From Rhyacichthys aspro (taxonomy: Eukaryota; Chordata; Actinopteri; Gobiiformes; Rhyacichthyidae): a stretch of 64,000 nt of DNA. The DNA is taken from the NCBI GenBank assembly GCA_036850595.1, contig CM072170.1, positions 12,182,303 through 12,246,302 of the forward strand. Reading direction: 5' to 3'. Shown here in pieces: positions 37,701 to 49,700 of this stretch (position 1 is the first letter of the stretch; each line of letters begins with the position of its first letter). Below the pieces are notes generated by a model. It was not told where the DNA came from and did no database searches. It saw only the letters and a list, made by a program, of their open reading frames with translations. Both the position numbers and the translations under genes were made by a program.

Positions 37701-40700
37701 TTGACTTGGTTAAGTCTTCTATTCAACAAGGATGACAGTTGAATAGAGATATAGGAGGAGCTGGCGTTTCGGTGAGAACTCTAATCCTTATTATTTTCAC
37801 TCTAGGCTCAGCTGGAACCAATCTCGCTGCATTACCCTATCCGCCCCTGCCCCTATGGACTTATGGGGCTGATATCCCATTTGATACACTGTATACACAC
37901 TGGTCTCAGAGCCAGGAGGGAGTGGCTGTCATTGTGCTCACCTTTCCCAGTTATTACATGCTCTCTGGTAGAAATCTGATTCCTCAGTGCCACTTTCTCC
38001 GTTTCGCTCACTCTCTAAGTTCTCCCTTGGTGTCTGTCTCCTCGTATCTCAGACGCTGTCCTTCCCTCTGCCACTCCATTCGAAAGGCTTCTGCCTGATA
38101 ATACTTCAATGTCAAATCCAGTCAGAAAGCTGTAATTCTCAGCGGACTGTCTTTGGCAGACAGCAGAGCCAGAGGAGCTCCCTGCATGAGTGAGATAGTG
38201 CTGCAGTCGACTGGGGGGAACTTTCGCTGCTCTATAGTGTTTTACCAACAGGGACAAGGCATCCCTGGTGGTTCATGTGAAAAGTGCTGTGTAAAAGCAT
38301 ATACAGTGTCACATGTGGAGCACTGCACTCATGGTTTGTTTTTTTGTCTCCCACAGAGCCACTCAGTTTGTCTGACAAGTGTCTACATTTGCCTCACGTA
38401 AGTGCCTGCGTCATTATACACAAAGACGTCTTTGGGGAGAAAAAAAAGAGTTTGGCCACAAAGGGACAAAGAAAGCTTTTGACTGGTAGCCATGGCAACA
38501 GGGAAGAGACAGATAAAGGGCTGCCAAGAAAAACCGCGTTTAGATTACAGCGTGAAACACTTCCATTTAATCGTACATGGTTGTCGTTCGCAGCCTGTGC
38601 TGTGATAAGATGGTGATGCAGGGGAAGAAAAATGATTGCAGGGGTGATCATTAATAGTTGGCTTCCTTGACACGTAAATAGCCACAGGTATGCATGCTTC
38701 TGTTTGAAAATGAGAATGAAAGCCAGAAGAGGAGACAGAGATAATGTCTGTGGGATACCATTTAGACACATGCCTGAAGTGACAGTAAGAGGAAAACACT
38801 GACAACACATTCTGTCAGATGCTGGGGGCCGTGTCAATATGTAGCAGTATGAGTTCAATGGAGGATAAGAAACAACAGAGACACAAACGCTCAAAACAGC
38901 CCTTTGAAATACATAAGTGTACATTTAAATCTGGTCTGTACACAGATTTCTGTATGTGCAGTGTCCTGAGATGCAGTCTTCAAGGGCAGTATGTCGAGGC
39001 ACTCAACTGTGAGATAATATCTGCTGAGTCCCTTGCTGCTGGTCATGTTGTACAGATGTGTCATAAAAGGAGATAATGCAAGTGCATAGTGTAAATGTAA
39101 ATGGGTATATGTGCATGTGTACTCACAGGATATTTCTCCAGAGGATCTGTCAGTAATGCATCTCCAAATATTGACCGGCAGTACTCAGCCATTTTGGCCT
39201 GCTGCTTTGGTCTGGGAATAACAAACGCCTGTTAATTTACATTTGGAAAACAGTGACAATCCTTAAGGCTTTGGTGAGCTAATAAAAACAGAGTTGATTA
39301 TTGTGACCAAACAATAATAGACATTAATAATCCATGAAGTCACCACTTAAAGCCCTTACGAGTCAACGTGGTTTTCGAAGGACAGGATGATGGGGAAAGG
39401 TGAAGTCTTGAAGGCACACTCTGCGATGGCCTCAATCACTTCCTAACAACACAAAGAAATAATAAAAACAGAAACAATCAAAAAAGTAATACTATTTTTT
39501 ACTTGTTAGTAACTGTTTTGTATAAAGATGGATGAATAGTATCTTTCATTTATCCAAGAGCCACACATGGCTCTTTTACATATAACATCATTTACAGAAA
39601 GAGGAAAGGGCCTTGGTGCAGTGTAATTGGAGACAGTACATCTCATATTGAATTTCTCAGCCACTGATTGCCTACGTCAATTACAATATCATTAATGGTG
39701 GTGTCATTTCAGTTAATGCCTCTGTTCCATTTACTCAATCTCTTCCAATAAATATAACGCAACTCACTCTCAATCCCACTCTCTCAACTTTTGTTTTTCT
39801 CTTTCAGCCTAATCCTATTAGACCTGTTCTTCTTCAGTTAGTCACATTACATTTAAATTTGCTCTGTCAATCACTCCACGCTTTCTGTTTTTCTCTTAAC
39901 ACCTTCCCTGGCCTTAAATTTTCACACCTTCCTCCTTCAGCTAAAGCGTTTTTCTTGTTCATCACCTTAACCTTCAATTAGGCGCTTCTATGAGCTTCTC
40001 TTAATATTAATCAGAGCATCACTGTTTCTTTTGATTTACCATCTGCTCCCTGCATGTCCCACTTACTATTTTTCAAAGTGTTCTTTTTGTTCTATATTTA
40101 TGAGTAGTTTTGATGCTACCTTAAAGGAGATCTCAGTTGTCATCGTGAAGCCGTGAGTGATGACTGGCTCCTCTTCTGTCGTGCGGCCCTTCCAACAGTC
40201 CAGTTCAATGCAGCGGCATCCGGACAGAAGAACCTGCTTGTACATCTCCACTGAAGAGTTTCCAGCAAGTTGACCGGCTGCAACGCAAAGAACTCTCATA
40301 AACACACCGTGTACTAACCTAATTATCAGAGGAGGGGTCTCATTATTAAAGAACTCATTAAGTTCAAACTATACAGCTGCCGCGATCGAAGGTAGGCAAA
40401 TCTCATCACCCTGCCACCATTTGTGAAGCAATTATCTCCTCACATTAGCAGCATGCTTCCAACAACTTAGTGGGAATAGAGTCAAACTGAGAGGAAGATG
40501 TGTGTTCTCACTTCAAGTGGTGTCATCCATTAGATTTTTTTTTTGTTGTTGTTGTCTAAGCTGTTATTTTAATTTCAATTTCTCAATTATTTACATCCTT
40601 TTCCATGAAAAAACAGTTTACCAGACAAGTCTGTCTTGAACACTACATTTGGCATAACTTTCTTTTGTTATGGATCAATAGGATGAAAACATAGCAATGT

Positions 40701-43700
40701 CAACCAATGTCTAGAACAAAGCTACTGTCGTTTTTTTGTATTGGTGTATTATAGATAGCACAGAAATGTACCATAAAGTCACAGTAAAAAGATTTTTCTC
40801 ATTTACTCATTACAGAAGGTATGGTGCTGGTCTATATTACAGCAATTCAATTTATTACCACGGCTGAAGAAACCTGATCCACTTGAGATGTTCAATACCG
40901 ACCAGTTCTCCCCAGAATAGATTTGAATAGATGAATTCTAATATCCATTGAAAATAAAATGGCCTCTGCATTGTGCCAGCCATGCCTGTGCAATGCCATG
41001 AGCCAGTTACTGTGACTACGGGTCTGGAGAAATATTTAACTCATGAATATCAATGAACGGCATCACATGGTGTGACTTGATTGGATAACCTCTTGAGAGG
41101 TAACACAAAAGGTTCCTGATACGCACCAGCACATCTGATTGACTGACCTGCCAGGTATAAAGTCAGGTGTATTCATCTGTGCAGGCCATAATTTTATTAT
41201 GGAATGAATGAGTGATCGGTTCATGAGAAGAGGAATGAGGATTGGCATATGCAATCAGTCATCAGTAAAATCATATTGAATGCGGGTATGCACAAAAGAT
41301 GACAAATACACACAAGGGCTTTATCTGTGGGGGTGTGTGGGGGTGTACGTGTGTGTGTGTACGTGTGTGGCCGTACCTGTGAGGTATGTGTTGTGTGAAG
41401 AGTTGATGAAATAGTGGGACAGTGGGTAAGACATGTCTTCACTCTGGTCCAGTTTTTCAGGGGGAATGATGCTGTTCTCCTCACCGTTCAGGAAACGGGC
41501 AAAGCCTTCTATGGAAATTTGACCTGTTCAACACAAAGCACAGGCATATTTAGGAAAACATGGATTTATAAACTTTTTATCGTAGCTTCTTGCTATGCTT
41601 AGTTTTCTTAAGCACGGATTTTACTTGACATGAGATGATGGCAAAAAAGGGGACCTTGATTGTTATCATTACAATAATGTGGTCATATTGAGGTTGATTA
41701 TGATGTTCAATATGTATTCTGATGATTTATTATTCAGAATGAATTCCTACATGATATCTTCTCCACAATCTGAGTAATGTTACATTATTATGAGCCTATT
41801 TTTGCGTACAAATCAGGGCACACCCATTTTGCTGATGCATGATACATAATCACTAATTAAAGGCACTCTAGTAATTTAACCTCATGGAAAACATAATTGA
41901 CTGTTTGTCAAAAGCCAAAAGGCTGTGCCTGAAGGTTTTTACATCTTTTATAGCTATTTGAGATTCTTATATGAGCAGGTATTAAATAGTGAGAGGAAGT
42001 CTCTGTGGAACATTAAACTTTGATTTCTAATACACATAACATGACATGATTTCCTGCTGGTGCACTAGCCTCTGTTAAGTGGACAGGAATTTGAAAAAGT
42101 CTGCCCTTGAAGTTACTGTTCGCTCTTTTCATCATTTGTCAAGGTTACTTGTGCTAAGCTTTGCCTTTTTGCCGTCAACTTCACTAAATATGCCCCTTAC
42201 AGAGAGTAACACTAAATAAATAAGTAATAAGCTGCAGAAGAACACTTGCACCAACCATCCAGGCACTGATAAAATTTCCATACCCATTTTCACACAGCTC
42301 ACACACCTCAGTGGATTAAATTTGTTTCATTTTAAACCGAAATGCTTCTTCACCTGTACCTACACGTGCACGTCATGCTATGCTTAATATTATGCTAAGC
42401 AATGCAAGCTTGACGGGTGCAGCAGGTCCCTCCGGCCACTTTATGCTAATTAATGCGGTGCCGCCCTCTGCAGAGTTGCTGGACTAATTAACGGTGGTTG
42501 CTGTTTGTGACATCTGAGCTCAGTCGGACTAGCTTCTTACTCACGTCTGGCTGTAGGGACCTCCCTGTGCCAAGATGAGGTCTAACCTCTGTGCCACACA
42601 CTCTGAACACGGGCACAGACACAGACTTTCCCTTGTTCCCATAGCTTTGTAGGACAGACGTGGCAGGGATTACAGATGTCTGAGAGGCTACAGGTGTTTT
42701 TTTTTTTTTAGTCATTGACAATAAGAAGACTCATGAGCAAGGATAAGGCACCAGTGGAAATGTATACTAATCTCTTCTAATAAAACAATTTGGGAAAAGT
42801 CTATCCCAAATAGAGAAAGTGGCTTGAAGTGTTTTAATTTTGCTTTAACTTATCTGTTTCAAAACAAATACAGGTTGTTTGAGTGAACACAGGCTAAATC
42901 GTCAAAGGCATTGGTAAAACTCTGATGAGATGAGTGAACGTTTTAATATGAGCAAAGCCATGCTGCAGTTAGAAAAAATACACAAGAGCCAGTACTTTGT
43001 ATGAGTTATACAGGCCAATATGTGTAGACCTTAGGCAAATTATCTCATTAAATCATATGTGGTCCAATCCATATACTGCCACATACATTGCCAATATATA
43101 CAGTATGTAATAACTGTACAAGCCTCTCATCTGACCAATTTAGATTTCCTTGCTCCACATTTCAGCACGTCCCTTGGTAAATTTTACTTTTATAAAGACA
43201 TTTATAAATCCATGTGTGCCTGTCCTTGAGAGGGGGTGCAGTGTGTATGTGAGGGTAGCATGTGGATTTCTGGACCCCTCTGCAGAGCAGATGGCAGCAC
43301 TTCCTCAGGCTAGATAAATACTTCACATGGGGAAATCTGTCAGTGGGACAGAGAAGGGCATGCTTCCAGAAAGAGTGGGACAGGGCGAACACACAACATC
43401 ACAGCATCCCAGCGCAGTGATCAGAGGCAAACACTAGGCGCCTGTCTATTTAAATATGCTTTAAGGATGGTTTGAAGCACTGGGTTCACTTTGTCATGCA
43501 TTTTATAGAGCCTCCTAACAGACAAGAGATGATTACAGCACTCAGTTAAATAGGGTTAAATATGCTTTAGTTGAATCATTTAAGACATGTTAAAGTAATT
43601 GTCATAAATAAACATCCATAAAGATGTCAAAGCCCATTGAATCTTGCATTCTGCATTTATCCACAGCCAATATGTAGTCTAGATTGAAAAGTTGGAACAA

Positions 43701-46700
43701 TTTCAATTCAAGAGACCATATAATAATATTTATACTAACCACAGTGGCTTTGTTAATATTCTACTTTTGGATTTAGTCTGACATTTTGACAAAAACAATG
43801 CACTAATTTGTTTTCAAATAATGAGAAGGTTTAATAATAAGTCACCCACTTTGGCATGGCTTATGATAGAGTATCCATGCGCTCTGAAAATGCAGATGGA
43901 TTGCATCAGTTCAAGATGTTAGATTTCCAGGGTTAATATTTTCCAGTTTTGGCAGCTCTCATTCTTGAGACACCCCATTTCCAGGAGATCTAAATTGTGC
44001 CCATCCATTTGATTTGTTAAGTTACTTTTTCCAATCAAATCCTGAGTTACTCTTAAACAGCATGTGTATTTTTATCTATCCCTATTAACACTAATGCTGT
44101 TTACAGCCCACCAGAGTCTTTTTAATGCTTATATACTCAGCAGTATCCAGTGAAAACCTCACAGCTTTCTCACTGTTGTCTGTATCTCTCTTAAATTCAA
44201 TCGCTTCACGTTCAGTCTGGTTAACTGAGAGTGCAACCTCATGAAAGATAACGCATGCAATCTGGTGAGGAAGAGATACTAACCTATTTCAGTGTAGGTC
44301 AGAGGCTACAATCTGATGCTAGGTAGAAATTGGCTGACTGATGCCGTAGCATTGGGTGAGCAGCATGAGTGCAGGCATATTGGCAAGCGGCAATGAGCTA
44401 GAAGAGCACAGGTGTTCTAATGTGCCACTGAGTGCACTTCAATTTTGGGTTATAAAGTCTGCTACAGTTATATCTTGCTGAAGAAACCAAATGTGATTGT
44501 TTTTCTGTATACTAAACGAGTTGATTAAGATCCTTTTTTATTTTCTTGTTTCTATTGCCAACAAGCTGTAGAAACAATACATGTTAGAAAAGTCAGAGTA
44601 ATTGCAAAGCTAATACTATGAACTAACAATGACTTTCCTGTAAACTCCTACGCAATGTTATTTCATGTTTCAGCTACAACAACATTTGCAACTTCTCTCA
44701 AATGGCTGGATAATTAACAAATTGTACTTGCATTTTACATTATGTTACACTATTCATCTTTTATTCTCTCTAAATGAGAATCCTATTCATATGATCAATC
44801 CTTTTTTTCAAATAACAGGCTGGAAAGACCCTCTGTTGATTGCTTTGTGCAAAACACTTGACAAGTGCTGTTGTGATCAGCGTCGAACTGTGTGTCATGT
44901 GATATTTACAGACTCAACATTCCATTCCTTGGCACCCCACTATCTGACCTCACTTTCTCTGCCTTCGGACACCGTGCAGCAAGACTGTCGCTATGGTAAC
45001 GGCCCTGCCACATTTACAGAAGCCGGGGGTAGGTTGAGTCTGACCCGGGTCGAATAAGCCTGCGGGGTGTAAGACCTTGAAATACTTACAGCCTATGTCA
45101 TAGTTAAATATGTTTGAGTCTGTTTTCCAAATAGACTCGAACACGGAGCTGTTGTGTAAACACATTCACCGTGTTTACTACGAAAAACAACTCACTTTCT
45201 GCCTTAATTGGTGCTGTTAGGGATATAATGTGTGTTTAAATACATAACTTTGTGGATGTACTATGTGTTTGTACGGACCGACACTTGAGCCACTGACCTT
45301 TCTGTGCTAAGGAAGCATTGGGTTCATATTTGTCCACCAGCAGCTGGACCTGCTCGGGCTTGAGAGGGGGGTAGAGAATCTCGTTCAGACGCGGGTCCCG
45401 TTGTTTACTGTTGATGAACTCTGTCATCTGCTCCACTGTGAGGAACGGCCGGCTCTTGGCCCCCCTGCGGAGAACGAAAGGAGGGAGGAGGACAAATAAA
45501 GTGACTAACGGGAAACATGGATGAGTTTGCAAATGGTAATTAAAATCGCAGAGATGTGAAAGAGGGAGAGGAGTAGACGCACTAAGGAGCTGAGGAGTAA
45601 ATGTTGTGTTGAGTAAATTAAGAGATTTGATTAAAACGCCTTTCATAACCGAGACTGTACCACTGAATTAACATCTCCATATCCTCCTGGCTCCCATGCC
45701 ATCTCACTTAGCTGTGATTAAAATCTAGATTTATGACACAGAGTGGCCTCTGTCGTGCTGGCGTGCTGCCTCAGCTGATGGTCTCAATCCCCTTTGGGCC
45801 AAGGAGCAGGTTTGCCTCTTCAGCAGAGGCCACCTAGGCTTACTGAGTCCCGGTCGAGGCCATTACATCACACACCATAAGCACTAATTAAACACTTTTG
45901 AAGCCTATAACGGGCAAAAGCAGGGGCCCTAAACCTGAAAAACCGTACTGCTCTTTACAGGCGGCCGCCATTATCCAGATGCCAGATGAAAATGGATTCT
46001 TACACGTCCGAGAAGATGTGGTCAAGCTCGGTCCGAGGGCAGATGTTGCTCAGGAACATGTTGTAGACCTCTGCAGTGAAGTCTTCCTGGGGTATGGAGT
46101 CATTCTGCAGCAGACGAAGCAAAGTGTTCAAACTATTCAAACTACAATTTCTTTATTATCTAAAAAAAAACCCTATTAGTGGAACATATAAAGATGGAAT
46201 GCATTTAGCAAAAACACTATGCTGCAAAGACAATATACAAATTATTATATGTAGCCAAAGTTTTATTAATTCATTAATTTACATAATAACATGGCACTTT
46301 TTGACTCTTTAAATCAATGTGTGCCTTTTGAGGGATTTTACAATGTAACGTTTGTGGTTTTTGGTTGACCCTGACCTTTCACCTCCCACTCACACATACA
46401 TTTTACATGGGCGCAATTAACATCGAGATAAACTCCAACGATTAGACAAAGAACCTTGAGCTATCACAACCAGACAGATGTGATAAAAAGAAGACTAAAA
46501 TGGAGGAAAATGAGGATGCACAGGGTGGGGGTTGTAGGTCAACCCCTGATGAAACCCAATGAGTCATTCCGAAGACCTTGGTGTGAGTGACGTGATGTGT
46601 GTGTGCGCTCTCATCAGTGTGTGTGTGTGTGTGTGTGTGTTTAAGGGATTAACAGCTCTGCCATTTAGCTGTAATTACTTGCACATTGGAACAACAGCAA

Positions 46701-49700
46701 ATCCCACCAGACTTTCATAGAGCAACGCACTTATACATCCTGCTCTCAGTGTCTCTCCGCTAATTACATATGGCTTGTTTTGTGTGTGCATGTGTGTATG
46801 AATTCATTTTGTGTAAACCCTTCATTAGCACAACAATGAGTCTGTTTTACTGTATACACATATGTTTTAGCATGTGTTGCATTAAATAGCACTTCTCACA
46901 TGCAAAAGACTCAGCAGCACTGATGAACATGTTTACGCCGCGACATTTCTGCATATAGCTTCTCTGTTGTGACATTAGAGAACAGCAAAGATAAAACAGT
47001 TGTTGTCATCTTTGCTAGAATTATTTGTTTCTTTGCGAGCACTAATGAAAGTAGGGTAGACATGCAGAAAATAAGCGCCAAAACAATGGAGCAAAGGAGA
47101 AATCGACTGCTGTTTTGGAGAAATAGATTGTACTGACGGATGAATGGATGTGATGAAGGAGCCTGAGACTGAGATAAGATGACATTGGAAGAAAGAAAGG
47201 AGTTCAGACAAAGGAAAGAGACAGAGAAAGTGTGCTCCAGCAGTTTGATGCCTTACTCTGCCAGATGGGAGGTTGCAGTTTTCCAGGGCTGTCTCCACTC
47301 TCTTCCTGTCTGCTGAGAATATCCTGAAGATGCTGCAGGGACACCGACAGAGCTTTGAGTAATCCCAAAAAACAATGCATTCAGTTCTTTAATTGTCACT
47401 TTGAAGAAGATTTGTTGCACTTGCATGCCATATGGCTTAGGGAAATGCCACCCAAAAGATCTATTATACATGGGAAAGAACAGTATGATAGTATGAAGTG
47501 ATGAAGGAAAGTGATACAGACCCAACAATAAAAAAGAGCATTCACCAAGGTAACATTTCAGTTTTTTTAGATACTGTTTGGTATACAGGTTATTGACGTC
47601 ACTTTGTTGTGTAATAACCATATTTCATTTGAAATAAAAAGTGAGTTTTTTTATTGTAAGATATGGTGTGTTTAATTCATGTGATATATTTTATCACGGT
47701 CACACATTTTAAACTCCAGATGGCAACACCTTCAAAATTTTAATGGCTGGCCAATAAAAACAGGGATTTGTTCAGTTTAGAGCCGAGCTGTTTTATTACA
47801 TTAGCTCACGCTAGTGGCTCTAACTACACTTCCCAAAATGCTTTGCATGAGGTGTTCCCATGTATTTGACCAAACAGGCAGACAGTTTCTCTGTTTCTGT
47901 CCTTACAGACTTACCCCTCTTTCTTTCAACGTACACAGGTAAAACAGATTTATTCTGTTAAAAAAAATGATATACAGAACATGGAGAGGTGCATCATTGG
48001 GATGATGTGCATCAAGCTTTTTTATTCAGAAAAAAATGAAACAAGAAATGGTAAAAACTGGCTTAGGTTTCAGTGGATTAAAACTCATATTGAGTAATTC
48101 TTGTAAAAGCCTTGACTATTGCCATTATTGTATTATACATTGGCATATAAACAAAAATCCATTCATGTATAATGCATAAACTGTTATGGATCTCAGCAAC
48201 AAATGTGACTTATATTTGCAAATATTTCACCATTTAATAGCCTGTCCTGCGTATTTAGTACAGACATTGACTTAGTGGATGTGCCACTGTGTTCTGTTTG
48301 TACCCTTGTGTATATATAGATAATAAAAATAACTGACTGAATAAACTCCCATGTTGATAAAACCGGCGGACTGTTTAGATCTGCTCGTGCTGGCCATATA
48401 ACCTGTTTTAATTACATCCAGAGGTGCTCCATCGGCACGTACAGTGTGCTCAGTGGGAGAGCACAGTCACGCTGACATTAGTCAAACTGACATGTCCTCG
48501 CAGCCAGGAGGTTAATTCCCTAAACGGCAAGGAGCATCACCGTGCCTCTGTGTGTTGACACCCACTGGTTTCCTCTGAGGCTTCTCTGAGGGAGGTTATC
48601 ACTGGGGTTCACTGCTGCCTGCCTGAAAGCTCAACTTGACTAATGGAGACGAGAAGGACCAGGTTTCTCAATGAGCTGATGATGAGAAAATGAAATGCGC
48701 GAAATATATAGAAGAAAGGTTCACACTGGAAAGAAAAATATATAGAATGTGGGAATATGGGGTTTTGAGAGATGAGGAAAACAAAGGGACATGTTTTATA
48801 CAAGATGCTGGAAGGCAAGGCTAGACATAATTTGATGAAAATAGTGGAGTGGTGACAGGGGGAAGAAGGATGAGTCAGAGTCAGACTTACTTCTTGACAG
48901 GAATTCTCCCCTCAGGGTTGAGCTGCAGCTTCAGCCGAGTGTATCTGCATTGGACACAGCACAAGTCTTATACAACACATCAACAGCACTACGTCTCTGT
49001 GAGTAATGTCCCGACTCCAAATTAATTTACGAGAGCTTACATCTGTGACTGATGCACATGTCGGCGATCATTTGCCATGTCTGTCTGCAACTGGATTCGC
49101 CTATTTATTAGACGCCGCAGTGTAATGAACCCGTGAGTCTATTGCAGGAGTTGTGCTTATCACGAATATCAGCCCGTGTTTACATTGCAGTTTGGAGCCG
49201 AGGCTAATCCCTGGAAGTCTTTCATTGACGGCATACAGCCATGCAGCAGCCAAATGGGCAGTGCAACCTGGGCTATAAATAGCACTGCTGCAACAGGAGC
49301 CGTCATTATAGGCTAAGCTTTAAGTGGCCACTGGCTAATAATTAATATCCATTACAGTGTCCACTTCATGGGGCAGAGCGGAGGCTACGGGCAAAGTCAC
49401 TCACAGCTGTAATGGTTAAAGAGGGAGCGCAGGGTTGAGTGTGTTTGTTTGTTTGTTTTCTCCCAAAGTGAAATCAAATTGTTGGTTCATTCAGAAGTTG
49501 GACAATTCTGAGTGAAAATACACAAAAGGAAAAAGGGAAAATGGAAGGGAATTGGAGTGATGTGAAGGGAAAGTGCTTCTTAATGTCCTTGTGTGCCTCA
49601 CTGCTACTGTATAATTCAAGAATGACGAAAAGGATAACATGCATCTGTCTGGTTCCTATTTAACCTCCTTCTTTCACTCATACAGTTTGCTGCGCCACTT

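Noticed and set aside
37739..38098. 119-codon plus-strand frame starting with a hydrophobic, signal-peptide-like stretch
   Set aside because: No family resemblance and no promoter or splice context. Hydrophobic starts are common in AT-rich random frames.
38394..38924. 176-codon minus-strand open frame, longest in the window
   Set aside because: It lies inside a plcb1 intron and has Ser/Leu/Cys-rich composition typical of random frames. It has no recognisable domain, and no splice phase joins it to neighbours.
44665..45057. 130-codon plus-strand frame antisense to a plcb1 intron
   Set aside because: No domain, no splice context and no resemblance to transposon proteins.
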